Shown piece by piece: positions 25,736 to 35,266 of a DNA stretch of 64,000 bases (positions within the stretch are counted from its first letter, which is position 1; each line of letters starts with the position of its first letter). Origin of the DNA: Pseudorhodobacter sp. E13 (lineage in GTDB: Bacteria > Pseudomonadota > Alphaproteobacteria > Rhodobacterales > Rhodobacteraceae); NCBI RefSeq assembly GCF_003991405.1, contig NZ_RPEN01000158.1, positions 62,001-126,000 on the forward strand. The letters run 5' to 3'. Position numbers and translations under genes: made by a program. The notes under the pieces were generated by a model. The model did not search any database. It saw only the letters and a list, made by a program, of their open reading frames with translations, and was not told the origin of the DNA.

Positions 25736-25758
25736 CAGTAACACATCTTACGTTACTG
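25736..25758. promoter_or_regulatory. Inverted repeat in yicC/PAS_5 intergenic region
   Basis: CAGTAAC, nine-base spacer, GTTACTG, a perfect 7-bp inverted repeat. It lies 112 bases upstream of the PAS_5 gene and 110 bases upstream of yicC (divergent), within unusually AT-rich DNA. It could serve either promoter. Confidence 0.45.
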
Positions 25759-25869
25759 TTAACCTCGTCGCCACGGCCCCGGTTCACCGGGTGCCACAGC
25801 GGACTAGCAGAGCAGGACGTTCGGGACAATACGACCGGCCAATTTGGCCCGCACAGACGGAGACAGATC

Positions 25870-26577
25870 ATGACGCCAGGCTTTTTCGACAAGGGCGAGG
25901 ACCGCGCAGAAACCTCCGGTCGGGGTGCGGCGATGCTGGCGCAGGTGCGGGCCTATTGGGAAGGGCTGCGGACGGGCGACAGCTTGCCGACCCGGTCGCA
26001 ATTCGATCCGCGCGGGATCGAGGGGGCGCTGTCCTCTACCTTCCTGCTGGAACGGATCGCGCCCGGTCTGGCCCGTTTTCGCATCGCAGGCATGGACCTG
26101 ACCGATCTGATGGGGATGGAATTGCGCGGCATGCCGCTGTCTGCGGTGTTCTGCCCGGAACAGCGCGCGCAACTGGCAACGGTGCTGGAACCGGTGTTTT
26201 CAAAACCCGCGATTCTGACCATGGCCTTGACGGCGGAAAAAGGTTTTGCCCGTCCGGCATTGACCGCGCGCTTGCTGGTTCTGCCCATGCGCTCGGACGC
26301 TGGCGAGGAGCGGCTGGCGCTTGGTTGTTTCGCGCTGGAAGGCGGCATTGGCCGCAGCCCGCGCCGCTTTGGCATCGACAGCCACGCCTTGCTGCATCTG
26401 CCGCGCGACAAGGCCGAAAGCCCCAGTGACTGGCCGCGCAAAGGGGCCTTTACCCCGATGCCCGTCCGAAGCACCGCCACCCAGCACGAGGCCGCTTTTG
26501 CCGAGGCCGCCGCCACCTATGGCACCAAGGGCAAAACCGCTGTGCCCTATTTGCGGCTGGTCAAATCTGACAATTAA
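25870..26577 (+). CDS. PAS_5-family protein
   Basis: A 235-residue soluble protein. Residues about 25-150 fit the PAS_5 pattern common in Alphaproteobacteria: a YWEGLRTGDSLPTRSQFDPR start, FLLERIAPGLARFRIAG, and MELRGMPLS. No output domain is visible; the C-terminal ~70 residues look disordered and low-complexity. A sensory or scaffold function is inferred only from the fold. The ATG at 25870 is preceded by GGAGACAGATC. Its divergent promoter region with yicC contains an inverted repeat. Confidence 0.75.
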   Translation: MTPGFFDKGEDRAETSGRGAAMLAQVRAYWEGLRTGDSLPTRSQFDPRGIEGALSSTFLLERIAPGLARFRIAGMDLTDLMGMELRGMPLSAVFCPEQRAQLATVLEPVFSKPAILTMALTAEKGFARPALTARLLVLPMRSDAGEERLALGCFALEGGIGRSPRRFGIDSHALLHLPRDKAESPSDWPRKGAFTPMPVRSTATQHEAAFAEAAATYGTKGKTAVPYLRLVKSDN

Positions 26578-26598
26578 TCCCACGACGCCAGAGTGCAA

Positions 26599-26624
26599 AA
26601 AAGGGCACCCGAAGGTGCCCTTTT
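26599..26624. terminator. Bidirectional intrinsic terminator
   Basis: The 11-bp stem AAAAGGGCACC / GGTGCCCTTTT has tetraloop CGAA. It lies between the convergent PAS_5 and DAHP synthase genes. The T-run is TTTT on the plus strand and T6 on the minus strand. Confidence 0.9.
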
Positions 26625-26646
26625 GTATTTGCGGGTGGTGCAGCGC

Positions 26647-28017
26647 TTACATCGCGATCCGACGCTCAGCTTCGCGGGTTTTCGACAGCTCTTCCGCCAC
26701 CAGAAACGCCAGTTCTAGCGATTGGCTGGCATTCAGGCGCGGGTCGCAGGCGGTGTGGTAACGATCGGACAGGTCCTCATCCGTCACATCGCGCAACCCG
26801 CCGGTGCATTCGGTCACATCCTTGCCGGTCATTTCAAAATGCACCCCGCCCGGCACCGTGCCTTCGGCAGCGTGAATGGCAAAGAATTCCCGCACTTCGC
26901 GCAGCACGGAATCAAAGGGCCGGGTTTTATAGCCAGAGGCCGCCTTGATCGTGTTGCCATGCATCGGGTCGCAGGACCAAAGCACCTTGGCACCTTCTTC
27001 CTGCACCGCCTTGATCAGGCGCGGCAGGTTATCGCCCACCTTGCCCGCGCCAAAGCGCGCGATCAGCGTCAGACGCCCGGCCTCATTTTCCGGGTTCAGC
27101 TTGGCCATCAAGACCTTCAGGTCATCCGCCGTGGTCGTCGGGCCGCATTTCAACCCAATCGGGTTCAACACGCCGCGCGCGAATTCCACATGCGCGCCAT
27201 CGGGCTGGCGGGTGCGATCCCCGATCCAGATCATGTGGCCGGACCCGGCAACCGGCTGGCCCGAAATGCTGTCGACGCGGCACAGCGCCTCTTCATATTC
27301 CAGCAACAGCGATTCGTGGCTGGTGTAGAAATCAACCTGAGACAGTTGATGCGCGGTCGAACTGTCCACGCCTGCCGCCTGCATGAAATCAAGCGCATCG
27401 GAAATGCGGTTGGACAATTCGCGGTAGCGTTCGGCCTTGTCATGCTCGGCAAAGCCAAGGGTCCAGCTATGGACGCGGTGAATATCGGCGAAGCCCCCGG
27501 TGGAAAAGGCGCGCAGCAGGTTCAGGCTGGCGGCGGCTTGGGTATAGGCTTGCAGCATCCGGTTCGGATCGGGGATGCGGCTTTCTTGTGTGGCCTCAAA
27601 CCCGTTGATGATGTCACCGCGGTAGCTGGCGAATTCCTCGCCATTGATCACCTCGGTCGGGGCCGAGCGCGGCTTGGCGAACTGCCCGGCCATCCGGCCC
27701 ACCTTCACCACCGGCACTTTCGCGCCATAGGTCAGCACCACAGCCATTTGCAGCATCACGCGGAACGTGTCGCGGATGTTGTCGGCGGAAAACTCGGCAA
27801 AGCTTTCGGCGCAATCGCCGCCTTGCAGCAAGAACGCCTTGCCTTCGGACGCAAGGCCCAACTGCTTTTTCAGGCGGCGCGCTTCACCGGCAAACACCAG
27901 TGGCGGATATTTGGCAAGCTGCGCCTCAACGGCGTTCAGGGCTGCACTGTCCAGATAGTCGGGCATCTGCACCCGCGGTTTGGCGCGCCAATCTGATTTT
28001 TTCCATGCTTGCGTCAT
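26647..28017 (-). CDS. aroG: Class II 3-deoxy-7-phosphoheptulonate synthase
   Basis: The first enzyme of the shikimate pathway, condensing PEP and erythrose 4-phosphate. The 456-residue protein is of the class II (plant/AroA_II) type. It shows the N-terminal [10 protein letters not shown] start, [11 protein letters not shown] (metal Cys and PEP-binding region), [31 protein letters not shown] and GGVHFEMTG, all family hallmarks. The ATG at 28017 has GGAGA upstream. Regulation by aromatic amino acids cannot be judged. Confidence 0.95.
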   Translation of the reverse strand: MTQAWKKSDWRAKPRVQMPDYLDSAALNAVEAQLAKYPPLVFAGEARRLKKQLGLASEGKAFLLQGGDCAESFAEFSADNIRDTFRVMLQMAVVLTYGAKVPVVKVGRMAGQFAKPRSAPTEVINGEEFASYRGDIINGFEATQESRIPDPNRMLQAYTQAAASLNLLRAFSTGGFADIHRVHSWTLGFAEHDKAERYRELSNRISDALDFMQAAGVDSSTAHQLSQVDFYTSHESLLLEYEEALCRVDSISGQPVAGSGHMIWIGDRTRQPDGAHVEFARGVLNPIGLKCGPTTTADDLKVLMAKLNPENEAGRLTLIARFGAGKVGDNLPRLIKAVQEEGAKVLWSCDPMHGNTIKAASGYKTRPFDSVLREVREFFAIHAAEGTVPGGVHFEMTGKDVTECTGGLRDVTDEDLSDRYHTACDPRLNASQSLELAFLVAEELSKTREAERRIAM

Positions 28018-28160
28018 CGGTCTTCTCCGAAAGTTAGCGGTATCGCCAAGGGGTATAGGCAATGCGCAAGGGAAAGCAAAGGCCGAAAGCCGCGCGCCCC
28101 CCCTTGTCGTTGGCGCGTTTTCCTGTTTCGGTGTTTGCCGATGCGACCTAAAGGTAAGTA

Positions 28161-29174
28161 ATGTCCGTTCCGCCCAAGAAAGCAACCAATGTCGGCAAAG
28201 ACCTGAGCCCGAAGCGCTTTGTCTTTCTGCTGCTGGACAAGTTCACGATGTTGTCTTTCGCCAGTGCGATCGAACCGTTACGGATTGCCAATCGCGTGAT
28301 CGGGGCGCCGGTCTATCAATGGGTTCTGGCGGGCGAAGGCGATGGCGTGGTGCATTGTTCCAATGGGGCGGCCTTCACGCTGGATATCGGCCTGTCCGAG
28401 ATTGAGCGTGACGATACCGTGCTGGTCTGCGGCGGGATTGATGTGCAAAAGGCCACGACCAAGGGCATTCTGAACTGGTTGCGGCGCGAGGCGCGGCGCG
28501 GGGTGGCGATGGGCGGGCTTTGCACCGGGGCCTATGCACTGGCCAAGGCGGGGCTGCTGGATGGCAAGAAAGCGACGATCCATTGGGAAAACCAAGACGG
28601 GTTTCTGGAGGAGTTTGAGCAGGTCAAGCTGACGCGTTCCATCTTTGTGATTGATGGCAACCGGATGAGCACGGCAGGCGGCACGGCTTCGCTGGATATG
28701 ATGCTGAAAATCATTTCGGCCGATCACGGCGATGATGTTGCCAACACGGTCGCCGATCAGTTGATCTATTCCACCATCCGCACCGATCAGGACACGCAGC
28801 GCCTGTCGATCCCGACCCGCATCGGCGTGCGCCACCCGAAACTGAGCCAGGTCATTCAGATGATGGAAAACGCCATCGAAGAACCCATCAGCCCCGCCGA
28901 TCTGGCCGAGGATGTCGGCATGTCGACCCGGCAATTGGAACGGCTGTTCCGCCGCTATCTGAACCGCAGCCCCAAGCGCTATTACATGGAATTGCGCCTG
29001 TCCAAGGCGCGCAACCTGTTGATGCAAACCGATATGTCGGTGATCAACGTGGCCTTGGCCTGCGGCTTTGCCTCGCCCTCGCATTTCTCCAAATGCTACC
29101 GCGCGCATTATTCCACCACGCCTTACCGCGAACGCGGCACCCAAGGCGGCCCGCCCTTGCGGCTGTCGATATGA
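28161..29174 (+). CDS. GlxA-family transcriptional regulator (DJ-1/PfpI + AraC HTH)
   Basis: A 337-residue regulator. The N-terminal DJ-1/PfpI-like domain (about 18-185) includes [18 protein letters not shown] with the Cys at the nucleophile-elbow position. The C-terminal AraC-type double HTH spans about 225-325 ([20 protein letters not shown] and [18 protein letters not shown]). The architecture matches GbdR/ArgR-like regulators of quaternary amine or amino acid catabolism. A dimethylglycine dehydrogenase-like gene lies about 8 kb away on the same strand, which makes a role in methylated-amine use conceivable. Overlaps the GNAT gene by ATGA. Confidence 0.88.
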   Translation: MSVPPKKATNVGKDLSPKRFVFLLLDKFTMLSFASAIEPLRIANRVIGAPVYQWVLAGEGDGVVHCSNGAAFTLDIGLSEIERDDTVLVCGGIDVQKATTKGILNWLRREARRGVAMGGLCTGAYALAKAGLLDGKKATIHWENQDGFLEEFEQVKLTRSIFVIDGNRMSTAGGTASLDMMLKIISADHGDDVANTVADQLIYSTIRTDQDTQRLSIPTRIGVRHPKLSQVIQMMENAIEEPISPADLAEDVGMSTRQLERLFRRYLNRSPKRYYMELRLSKARNLLMQTDMSVINVALACGFASPSHFSKCYRAHYSTTPYRERGTQGGPPLRLSI

Positions 29175-29710
29175 TCCTGACGGCGCGGCTGCTGTTGCGC
29201 CCTGCGCGCGCCTCGGATCTGGCGGCGATGCACGCCATCATGGCAGACCCCCGCGTGATGGCCTTTTGGTCCACCGATCCGCATACCGACCCCGCGCAAA
29301 CAGTTGCGTTTCTGGACGCGATGATCGCTGAAGGCCCAGACAGCGATGATTTGATCGCCGAATTGCGCAGTGCGCCGGGCGTGGCCATCGGCAAGATCGG
29401 CTTTTGGCGGGCCGAGGAGGCAGGCTTGCTGCTCAGCCCGACCGTCTGGCGGCAAGGCTTGGCCTATGAGGCGTATCAGACACTAATCCCCCGGCAATTT
29501 GCCAAACACCCCGCGCTGGACAGCTTGCTCGCCGATATCGACCCGCGCAATCTGCCCTCTGTCGCCTTGTTTCAGAAACTTGGCTTTGTGCAGACGGGCT
29601 TTGCCAAGAACACCTTTTGTCTGGGCGGGGTCTGGACAGACAGCGTCTATCTGTCCCTGCCCCGCCCCAAGACGGATGCAAAAAGTCACGGCGCCGGCAC
29701 CATCCGGTAA
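29171..29710 (+). CDS. GNAT-family acetyltransferase (RimJ-like)
   Basis: A 179-residue acetyltransferase of the Acetyltransf_3 (RimJ/RimL) type: [17 protein letters not shown] at the N-terminus, IGKIGFWR in the central strand, and NLPSVALFQKLGF (motif B). The acetyl-CoA loop is weak (TVWRQGLAYEAYQ). It is translationally coupled to the GlxA-type regulator through ATGA. Its last 25 bases overlap the convergent sugar dehydrogenase gene. Substrate unknown. Confidence 0.82.
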   Translation: MILTARLLLRPARASDLAAMHAIMADPRVMAFWSTDPHTDPAQTVAFLDAMIAEGPDSDDLIAELRSAPGVAIGKIGFWRAEEAGLLLSPTVWRQGLAYEAYQTLIPRQFAKHPALDSLLADIDPRNLPSVALFQKLGFVQTGFAKNTFCLGGVWTDSVYLSLPRPKTDAKSHGAGTIR

Positions 29711-30822
29711 ATCGCCCCTTCATAAACCGACAGGAACCAGATCGACCCATCCGGCGCTTGGCGGATGTCACGCACCCGCGCGGTTTCATCGCTGGCAATC
29801 CGCACCTCAGCGAACCCCTGCGCCGGTTCCAGCCGTGAAATCAGGTCGGAATTCAGGCTTCCGGTGAACAGCTGCCCGCGCCATCCGGGAAACAGCGCGC
29901 CGTTATAGACCATCAGCCCCGAAGGCGCGATGGACGGGTCCCAATAGTGCAGCGGTTGTTCCATCCCCGGCTTGGCCGACCCCTCGCCGATCTTGGCCCC
30001 GGAATAGTCACGGCCATAGGTGATGACGGGCCAGCCATAGTTGCGCCCCGCCTGCGGCGCGTTCACCTCATCGCCGCCGCGCGCGCCATGTTCGGCGGTC
30101 AGCAAGCGCCCCTGCCCATCCAGCGCCGCCCCTTGGATATTGCGGTGGCCATAGCTGTAAAGGCCGGGGAACACGTCTTGCCCGGCAAAGGCATCGGCGG
30201 TCAGCGGCGCACCATCGGCACTGAACCGCAGCACCTTGCCTTCGGGCCCGTCGAGGCGCTGCGCCAGCGCGCCATTGCCGCGATCCCCGGTGGTCAGGAA
30301 CACGCTGCCATCGGGCGCCTCCACCAAACGCGCGCCGAAATGGCGGCCACCGCTGCGGCCCACGGGCTGCATCACGGGCCGGAACTCTTGTAACCGGCTG
30401 CCATCCTGCGACAGAATACCAAAGCCCGCCGCCGTGCCAGCGCCCCCCGAAACCGGGGCGGCATAAGACAGCCAGACCCGCCGCGTGCTGGCAAAATCGC
30501 GCGGCACCATCACATCCAGCAAGCCGCCTTGGCCAATCGCCGCCACCTCTGGCACGCCCGCCACGGCTTGCGCGGCACCGCCCCCCGCAGGCAGCCGCAA
30601 CAGCCGCCCCTCGCGCTCTGTCACCAGCACATCGCCAGAGGGCAGAAAGCCGATGGCCCAAGGTTCTTCGAACCCGGAGGCAACAGGCACCATCTGCACC
30701 GGTTGCGCCGCCCCGACCTGCCCTAACGTCACCCAAAGCATCGCCCCCAGCCCCAACACAAGTTTCCCGCGCAAAGCCACCAAAAGCTGCAATTTTTTCC
30801 GGAAATACGCATGGACAGGCAT
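29686..30822 (-). CDS. PQQ-dependent soluble aldose sugar dehydrogenase (YliI/Asd-like)
   Basis: A 378-residue exported beta-propeller enzyme. The signal anchor covers about 1-40, followed by EPWAIGFLPSGDVLVTER, GGRHFGAR, FLTTGDRGN, YSYGHRNIQG and AEHGARGGDEVN, which match the PQQ-binding active-site motifs of soluble glucose/aldose dehydrogenases. Such enzymes oxidise aldoses in the periplasm. The ATG at 30822 has a perfect AAGGAGG. It is divergent from the ABC substrate-binding protein gene with a 75-base shared promoter region. Confidence 0.88.
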   Translation of the reverse strand: MPVHAYFRKKLQLLVALRGKLVLGLGAMLWVTLGQVGAAQPVQMVPVASGFEEPWAIGFLPSGDVLVTEREGRLLRLPAGGGAAQAVAGVPEVAAIGQGGLLDVMVPRDFASTRRVWLSYAAPVSGGAGTAAGFGILSQDGSRLQEFRPVMQPVGRSGGRHFGARLVEAPDGSVFLTTGDRGNGALAQRLDGPEGKVLRFSADGAPLTADAFAGQDVFPGLYSYGHRNIQGAALDGQGRLLTAEHGARGGDEVNAPQAGRNYGWPVITYGRDYSGAKIGEGSAKPGMEQPLHYWDPSIAPSGLMVYNGALFPGWRGQLFTGSLNSDLISRLEPAQGFAEVRIASDETARVRDIRQAPDGSIWFLSVYEGAIYRMVPAP

Positions 30823-30897
30823 GTTTTCCCTCCTTTTCTTTTCCAAATACTGCGACTAGGCTCCCCGCAGGATGTAGATCCAGTTAGGGAGATAACA

Positions 30898-32082
30898 ATG
30901 AAAAAACTAATGATGGCGACTGCCGCAATCGCGCTTATGGCCGGTGCCGCGCAGGCCGAAGACGCAAAAATCGGGATCATTCTGGGCTTTACCGGGCCTT
31001 TGGAATCGATCACCCCCGCTATGGCCGCCTCTGCCGAGCTGGCAATCAAAGAGGTCAATGATTCGGGCAAGTTCATGGATGGTGGCAGCGTAACGGCTGT
31101 GCGCGCCGACAGCACCTGCGTTGACGCAACCGCCGCCGCCGCTGCGGCAGAGCGTCTGATCACCGTGGAAGCCGTCAACGGCATCATGGGCGCAGATTGC
31201 TCGGGCGTGACCGGGTCCATCCTGCAAAACGTCGCGCGCCCCAACGGCATGGGCATGATTTCGCCTTCCGCCACCTCTCCGGGCCTGTCGACCGCCGAAG
31301 ATGATGGGCTGTTCTTCCGCACCGCCCCGTCGGATGCGCGTCAGGGCGAAGTGATCGCCGATATCCTGACCGAGCGTGGCGCGAAATCCATCGCCCTGTC
31401 CTATACCAACAACGACTACGGCAAGGGCTTGGCTGACAGCATCGCAGCGGCCTTTACCGCAAAGGGCGGCGCTGTGACCGTTTCGGCGGCGCATGAAGAT
31501 GGCAAAGCCGACTATTCCGCCGAAGTGGCAACGCTGGCCTCGGCTGGTGGCGATGTGCTGGTTGTGGCCGGTTACGTTGACCAAGGCGGCAAAGGCATCA
31601 TTCAGGCCGCGCTGGACACGGGCGCATTCAGCACCTTCTTCCTGCCCGATGGCATGTATGGCGACAGCCTGATTGCGGCAATCGGTGACGGGCTGAACGG
31701 CACCTATGGCACCGTGCCGGGCACCGATTCCGAAGGCGCTGCGAAATTCGCAGAGCTGGGCGCGGCAGCCGGGTTCGACCCGACCTCGTCCTACACCGGC
31801 GAAAGCTATGATGCGGCGGCCCTGATCCTGCTCGCGATGCAAGCTGCGAAATCGACCAATGCCAAGGACTGGTCTGCGAAGGTGATGGATGTCGCCAACG
31901 CACCGGGCGAAAAGATCAACGCAGGTGATCTGGCACGCGGGCTGGAGCTGATCGCAGCGGGCACCGATATCGACTATGTCGGCGCCACCGCGGTTGAGCT
32001 GATCGGCAGCGGCGAATCTGCGGGCAACTACCGGGAATACACCGTCAACGGCGGTGCCTTCGTTACGGACAAGTTCCGCTAA
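30898..32082 (+). CDS. Branched-chain-type ABC transporter substrate-binding protein
   Basis: The 394-residue periplasmic binding protein of a Liv-type transporter: signal peptide about 1-20 (AAQAE), then a type I periplasmic fold beginning KIGIILGFTGPLES. Two cysteines (in DSTCVDA and GADCSG) may form a disulfide. The substrate is unknown; leucine specificity should not be assumed, since Liv-type systems also import urea, amides and choline-derived compounds. The ATG at 30898 has AGGGAG upstream. A hairpin follows, so the protein may be made in excess over the membrane parts. Confidence 0.9.
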   Translation: MKKLMMATAAIALMAGAAQAEDAKIGIILGFTGPLESITPAMAASAELAIKEVNDSGKFMDGGSVTAVRADSTCVDATAAAAAAERLITVEAVNGIMGADCSGVTGSILQNVARPNGMGMISPSATSPGLSTAEDDGLFFRTAPSDARQGEVIADILTERGAKSIALSYTNNDYGKGLADSIAAAFTAKGGAVTVSAAHEDGKADYSAEVATLASAGGDVLVVAGYVDQGGKGIIQAALDTGAFSTFFLPDGMYGDSLIAAIGDGLNGTYGTVPGTDSEGAAKFAELGAAAGFDPTSSYTGESYDAAALILLAMQAAKSTNAKDWSAKVMDVANAPGEKINAGDLARGLELIAAGTDIDYVGATAVELIGSGESAGNYREYTVNGGAFVTDKFR

Positions 32083-32106
32083 GGCCAGACTGGTCTGATG
32101 CAACAG

Positions 32107-32140
32107 CGGCCCGTGGGGTGTGACCCTTCGGGCCGTTTCT
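32107..32140 (+). terminator. Attenuating hairpin between binding protein and ABC genes
   Basis: The stem CGGCCCG / CGGGCCG extends inward through GGGG/CCC and is followed by TTTCT. It lies 24 bases after the binding-protein stop. It would allow partial read-through into the ATPase genes. Confidence 0.6.
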
Positions 32141-32196
32141 GTCACTATACGCCGCACGCCACGCCAGATGGCACCGCCTGAGGGAGGGTTGAAAAG

Positions 32197-32979
32197 ATGA
32201 TCGTCGTCGAAGATCTGCACAAACATTTTGGCGGGTTTCACGCCGTGGATGGCGCGTCGCTGACCATCGAAACCGGGTCCATCACCGGGCTGATCGGGCC
32301 GAATGGCGCGGGCAAGACAACATTGTTCAACGTGATCGCCGGGCGTTTGCCGCCCACCTCTGGCCGGGTCAAGATGGCGGGCGAGGATATCACCGGCCTG
32401 CCCCCGCATGAACTCTTTCACAAGGGCCTGCTGCGCACCTTTCAGATCGCGCATGAATTCGGCTCTATGACGGTGCGGGAAAACCTGATGATGGTGCCGG
32501 AAAAACAAACCGGCGAGACGCTGTGGAACACTTGGTTTTCACGCGGCCGCATCAGCGCCGAGGAACGCCGCATCCGCGACAAGGCCGATGAGGTGCTGGA
32601 ATTTCTGACCATCAGCCATCTGGCCGACCAGAAAGCGAGCAATATTTCGGGCGGGCAGAAAAAGCTGCTGGAACTGGGCCGCACCATGATGGTGGATGCC
32701 AAGATCGTGTTTCTGGATGAGGTCGGCGCCGGGGTAAACCGCACCCTGCTCAACACCATCGGCGATGCTATCATCCGCCTGAACCAAGAGCGTGGCTATA
32801 CATTCTGCGTGATCGAGCATGACATGGATTTCATCGCCCGCCTCTGCAACCCGGTGATCTGCATGGCCGAAGGCAAGGTTCTGGCACAGGGCACCGTGGA
32901 AGAAGTCAAAAGCGATGAGCGCGTGATCGAGGCCTATCTGGGCACGGGGTTGAAGAACAAGGTGAAGGCCCATGCGTAG
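32197..32979 (+). CDS. livG: Liv-type ABC transporter ATP-binding protein (LivG-like)
   Basis: A 260-residue ATPase with Walker A GPNGAGKTT (about 34-42), signature SGGQKKLLELGR, and Walker B VFLDEVGAGV. The LDEV reading, in place of the common LDEP, is a minor family variant. The C-terminal BCA_ABC_TP_C tail with VIEAYLG is present, typical of LivG. GAGGGAGG precedes the ATG. It lies 114 bases after the binding protein. Confidence 0.93.
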   Translation: MIVVEDLHKHFGGFHAVDGASLTIETGSITGLIGPNGAGKTTLFNVIAGRLPPTSGRVKMAGEDITGLPPHELFHKGLLRTFQIAHEFGSMTVRENLMMVPEKQTGETLWNTWFSRGRISAEERRIRDKADEVLEFLTISHLADQKASNISGGQKKLLELGRTMMVDAKIVFLDEVGAGVNRTLLNTIGDAIIRLNQERGYTFCVIEHDMDFIARLCNPVICMAEGKVLAQGTVEEVKSDERVIEAYLGTGLKNKVKAHA

Positions 32980-33097
32980 GGCCGCTGCGCATTGCGATTG
33001 GTTCAAGAACCAGACGCTTGCGCGGGGTGTTTTGCGCCGGATTGGATATGTTTGACCAGATGATGATGACGCGCCGCGACGTGTCGAGAGGAAAGCT

Positions 33098-33808
33098 ATG
33101 TCGGAACCGTTTTTGATCGGCGAGAATATGACCGGGGGCTATGGCCCGGTGGATATTTTGCACGGTTGCACCATTGCGGTGGAAAAGGGCGAGATTGCCG
33201 TGATCGTCGGCCCCAATGGCGCGGGCAAATCCACGGCGATGAAGGCGGTGTTTGGCATGCTGGGCCTGCGGGGCGGGCATGTGAAGCTGCAAGGCGAGGA
33301 TATCACCACGCTCAGCCCGCAGGACCGGGTGGCCAAGGGCATGGCCTTTGTGCCGCAAACCTCCAACATCTTCACCTCGATGACGGTGGAGGAGAACCTT
33401 GAAATGGGCGCCTTCCTGCGCCGCGATGATATCGCCGGGACGATGGCGCAGGTCTATGATCTGTTTCCCATTCTGAAGGAAAAGCGGCATCAGGCGGCGG
33501 GCGAGTTGTCGGGCGGGCAGCGTCAGCAGGTGGCCGTGGGGCGGGCCTTGATGACGCGGCCATCGGTCTTGATGCTGGATGAACCCACCGCCGGGGTCAG
33601 CCCGATTGTGATGGACGAGTTGTTTGACCGGATCATCGAAGTGGCGCGGCAAGGGATTTCCATTCTGATGGTAGAACAAAACGCCCGCCAAGCGCTGGAG
33701 ATTGCGCATAAAGGCTATGTTCTGGTGCAAGGGGCCAACCGCTTTACCGATACCGGGCAGGCCCTGATGCAAGACCCCGAAGTCCGCCGCAGTTTTCTGG
33801 GGGGCTGA
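33098..33808 (+). CDS. livF: Liv-type ABC transporter ATP-binding protein (LivF-like)
   Basis: A 236-residue ATPase, the second of the pair. Walker A is GPNGAGKST (about 41-49), the signature LSGGQRQQVAVGRALM, and Walker B LMLDEPTAGVSP. The short C-terminus without the LivG tail fits LivF. GAGAGGAAAG lies before the ATG. It is 118 bases after livG; that gap shows no gene. The next gene starts four bases after its stop. Confidence 0.93.
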   Translation: MSEPFLIGENMTGGYGPVDILHGCTIAVEKGEIAVIVGPNGAGKSTAMKAVFGMLGLRGGHVKLQGEDITTLSPQDRVAKGMAFVPQTSNIFTSMTVEENLEMGAFLRRDDIAGTMAQVYDLFPILKEKRHQAAGELSGGQRQQVAVGRALMTRPSVLMLDEPTAGVSPIVMDELFDRIIEVARQGISILMVEQNARQALEIAHKGYVLVQGANRFTDTGQALMQDPEVRRSFLGG

Positions 33809-33812
33809 GCCG

Positions 33813-34256
33813 ATGGATACCAATCATTTCGTGCTGATGTGCGCGGCTTTTCTGATCGTTGTCACCTGGATGGTGACGATGGCAGACTGGGCCGAGCGCC
33901 CTGCCCCGGTGCCCGCCCCTGTGCGCGCCTATGCCTGCCATTTCGATGGCCATTGCCGCGCGCTGGATTGTGGCGTGCCCTTGCCGGATGATATCGTTCT
34001 GGTGCCGGAAGATCACGAAGGGGCGGCCTATTTCTACAACCCCGGAACGCCCAAGACCCATTACCGCCTGCAAGCGCTTGAGGATAATGAATTTTTCGGG
34101 CGGATCGGGCAATTGGGGTCGATGCGGCTGACGCTGCGGGAAACCGGGGCGCTGCGGGTGGCGGAATATGCGGGCATCACCCGCGACACCGAGGTTTTGG
34201 CCACCGCCACCGGCATGTGCCAAGAAACAGAGATTACGCCGCGAGGGCAGGACTGA
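33813..34256 (+). CDS. Small membrane-anchored protein of unknown function inside liv operon
   Basis: A 147-residue protein with one N-terminal membrane helix (about 6-26), then a soluble ~115-residue domain with five cysteines (C10, C42, C48, C53, C136), of which C42, C48 and C53 form a cluster. It does not resemble any ABC component I recognise. It begins four bases after livF and its stop overlaps the livH start (TGATG), so it is translated as part of the transporter operon. Probably periplasmic domain facing the binding protein if the N-in topology holds. Unknown function. Confidence 0.7.
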   Translation: MDTNHFVLMCAAFLIVVTWMVTMADWAERPAPVPAPVRAYACHFDGHCRALDCGVPLPDDIVLVPEDHEGAAYFYNPGTPKTHYRLQALEDNEFFGRIGQLGSMRLTLRETGALRVAEYAGITRDTEVLATATGMCQETEITPRGQD

Positions 34257-35266
34257 TGGATATTCTGAACGCAATCGTCGCCTTTGTGAATTTCGTGGTG
34301 GTTCCCGCCACGGCTTACGGCGCGCAATTGGCGCTGGGGGCCTTGGGGGCCACGCTGGTTTACGGCATCCTGCGCTTTTCCAACTTCGCGCAAGGCGACA
34401 CCATGGCCTTTGGCACCATGGTCACGATCATCATGACATGGTGGTTGCAAAGCATCGGCGTCAGTTTCGGCCCCCTGCCCACCGCTTTGCTGGCAATGCC
34501 GGTGGGGATTGCGGTGACGGCGGGCTTTTTGCTGCTGACCGACCGTTTCGTCTATCGCTTTTACCGCAAGCAACGCGCCGCGCCGACGATTCTGGTGATC
34601 GTGTCGCTGGGCGTGATGTTCGTGATGAACGGCGTCACCCGCCTGATCATCGGGGTGGAGGAGCAGAACTTCGCTGATGGTGAGCGTTTTGTGATGACAG
34701 CCGGAGAGTTCAAGCAATGGACCGGCCTGGCCGAGGGTATGGCGATCAAGACCACGCAGGCCATTACCGTGATCACAGCCGTGATCGTGGTGGCTTGGCT
34801 GTTTTGGTTCCTGCAAAAGACCCGCACCGGGAAATCCATGCGCGCCTTTTCGGATAATGAGGATCTGGCGCTGTTGTCAGGCATCAACCCGCAGCGGGTG
34901 GTCATGGTGACATGGATCATCGTGGCGGGTTTGGCGACGATTGCAGGCGTGCTTTATGGCTTGGATAAATCCTTCAAACCCTTCACCTATTTCCAACTGC
35001 TCCTGCCGATTTTCGCGGCGGCCGTGGTGGGGGGGCTGGGCAACCCCTTGGGGGCGATTGCGGGCGGCTTTGTCGTCGCCTATTCCGAAGTGGTCGTGAC
35101 CTATGCGTGGAAGAAAGTTGTCACCTATCTGGTGCCTGCCGATATGGCGCCGGATGCGCTGATCCAGCTTTTGTCCACCGATTACAAGCTTGCGGTGAGC
35201 TTTATCATTCTGATCATCGTGTTGCTGTTCATGCCCACGGGGCTGTTTAAGGGGAAATCGGGATGA
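34256..35266 (+). CDS. livH: Liv-type ABC transporter permease (LivH-like)
   Basis: A 336-residue inner-membrane permease with about eight hydrophobic helices. It carries the family signatures TLVYGILRFSNFAQGD near the N-terminus and a VVGGLGNPLGAIAGG stretch in the C-terminal part. The ATG at 34256 overlaps the preceding stop. Its own stop overlaps the livM start (ATGA). It would pair with LivM in the membrane. Confidence 0.93.
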   Translation: MDILNAIVAFVNFVVVPATAYGAQLALGALGATLVYGILRFSNFAQGDTMAFGTMVTIIMTWWLQSIGVSFGPLPTALLAMPVGIAVTAGFLLLTDRFVYRFYRKQRAAPTILVIVSLGVMFVMNGVTRLIIGVEEQNFADGERFVMTAGEFKQWTGLAEGMAIKTTQAITVITAVIVVAWLFWFLQKTRTGKSMRAFSDNEDLALLSGINPQRVVMVTWIIVAGLATIAGVLYGLDKSFKPFTYFQLLLPIFAAAVVGGLGNPLGAIAGGFVVAYSEVVVTYAWKKVVTYLVPADMAPDALIQLLSTDYKLAVSFIILIIVLLFMPTGLFKGKSG

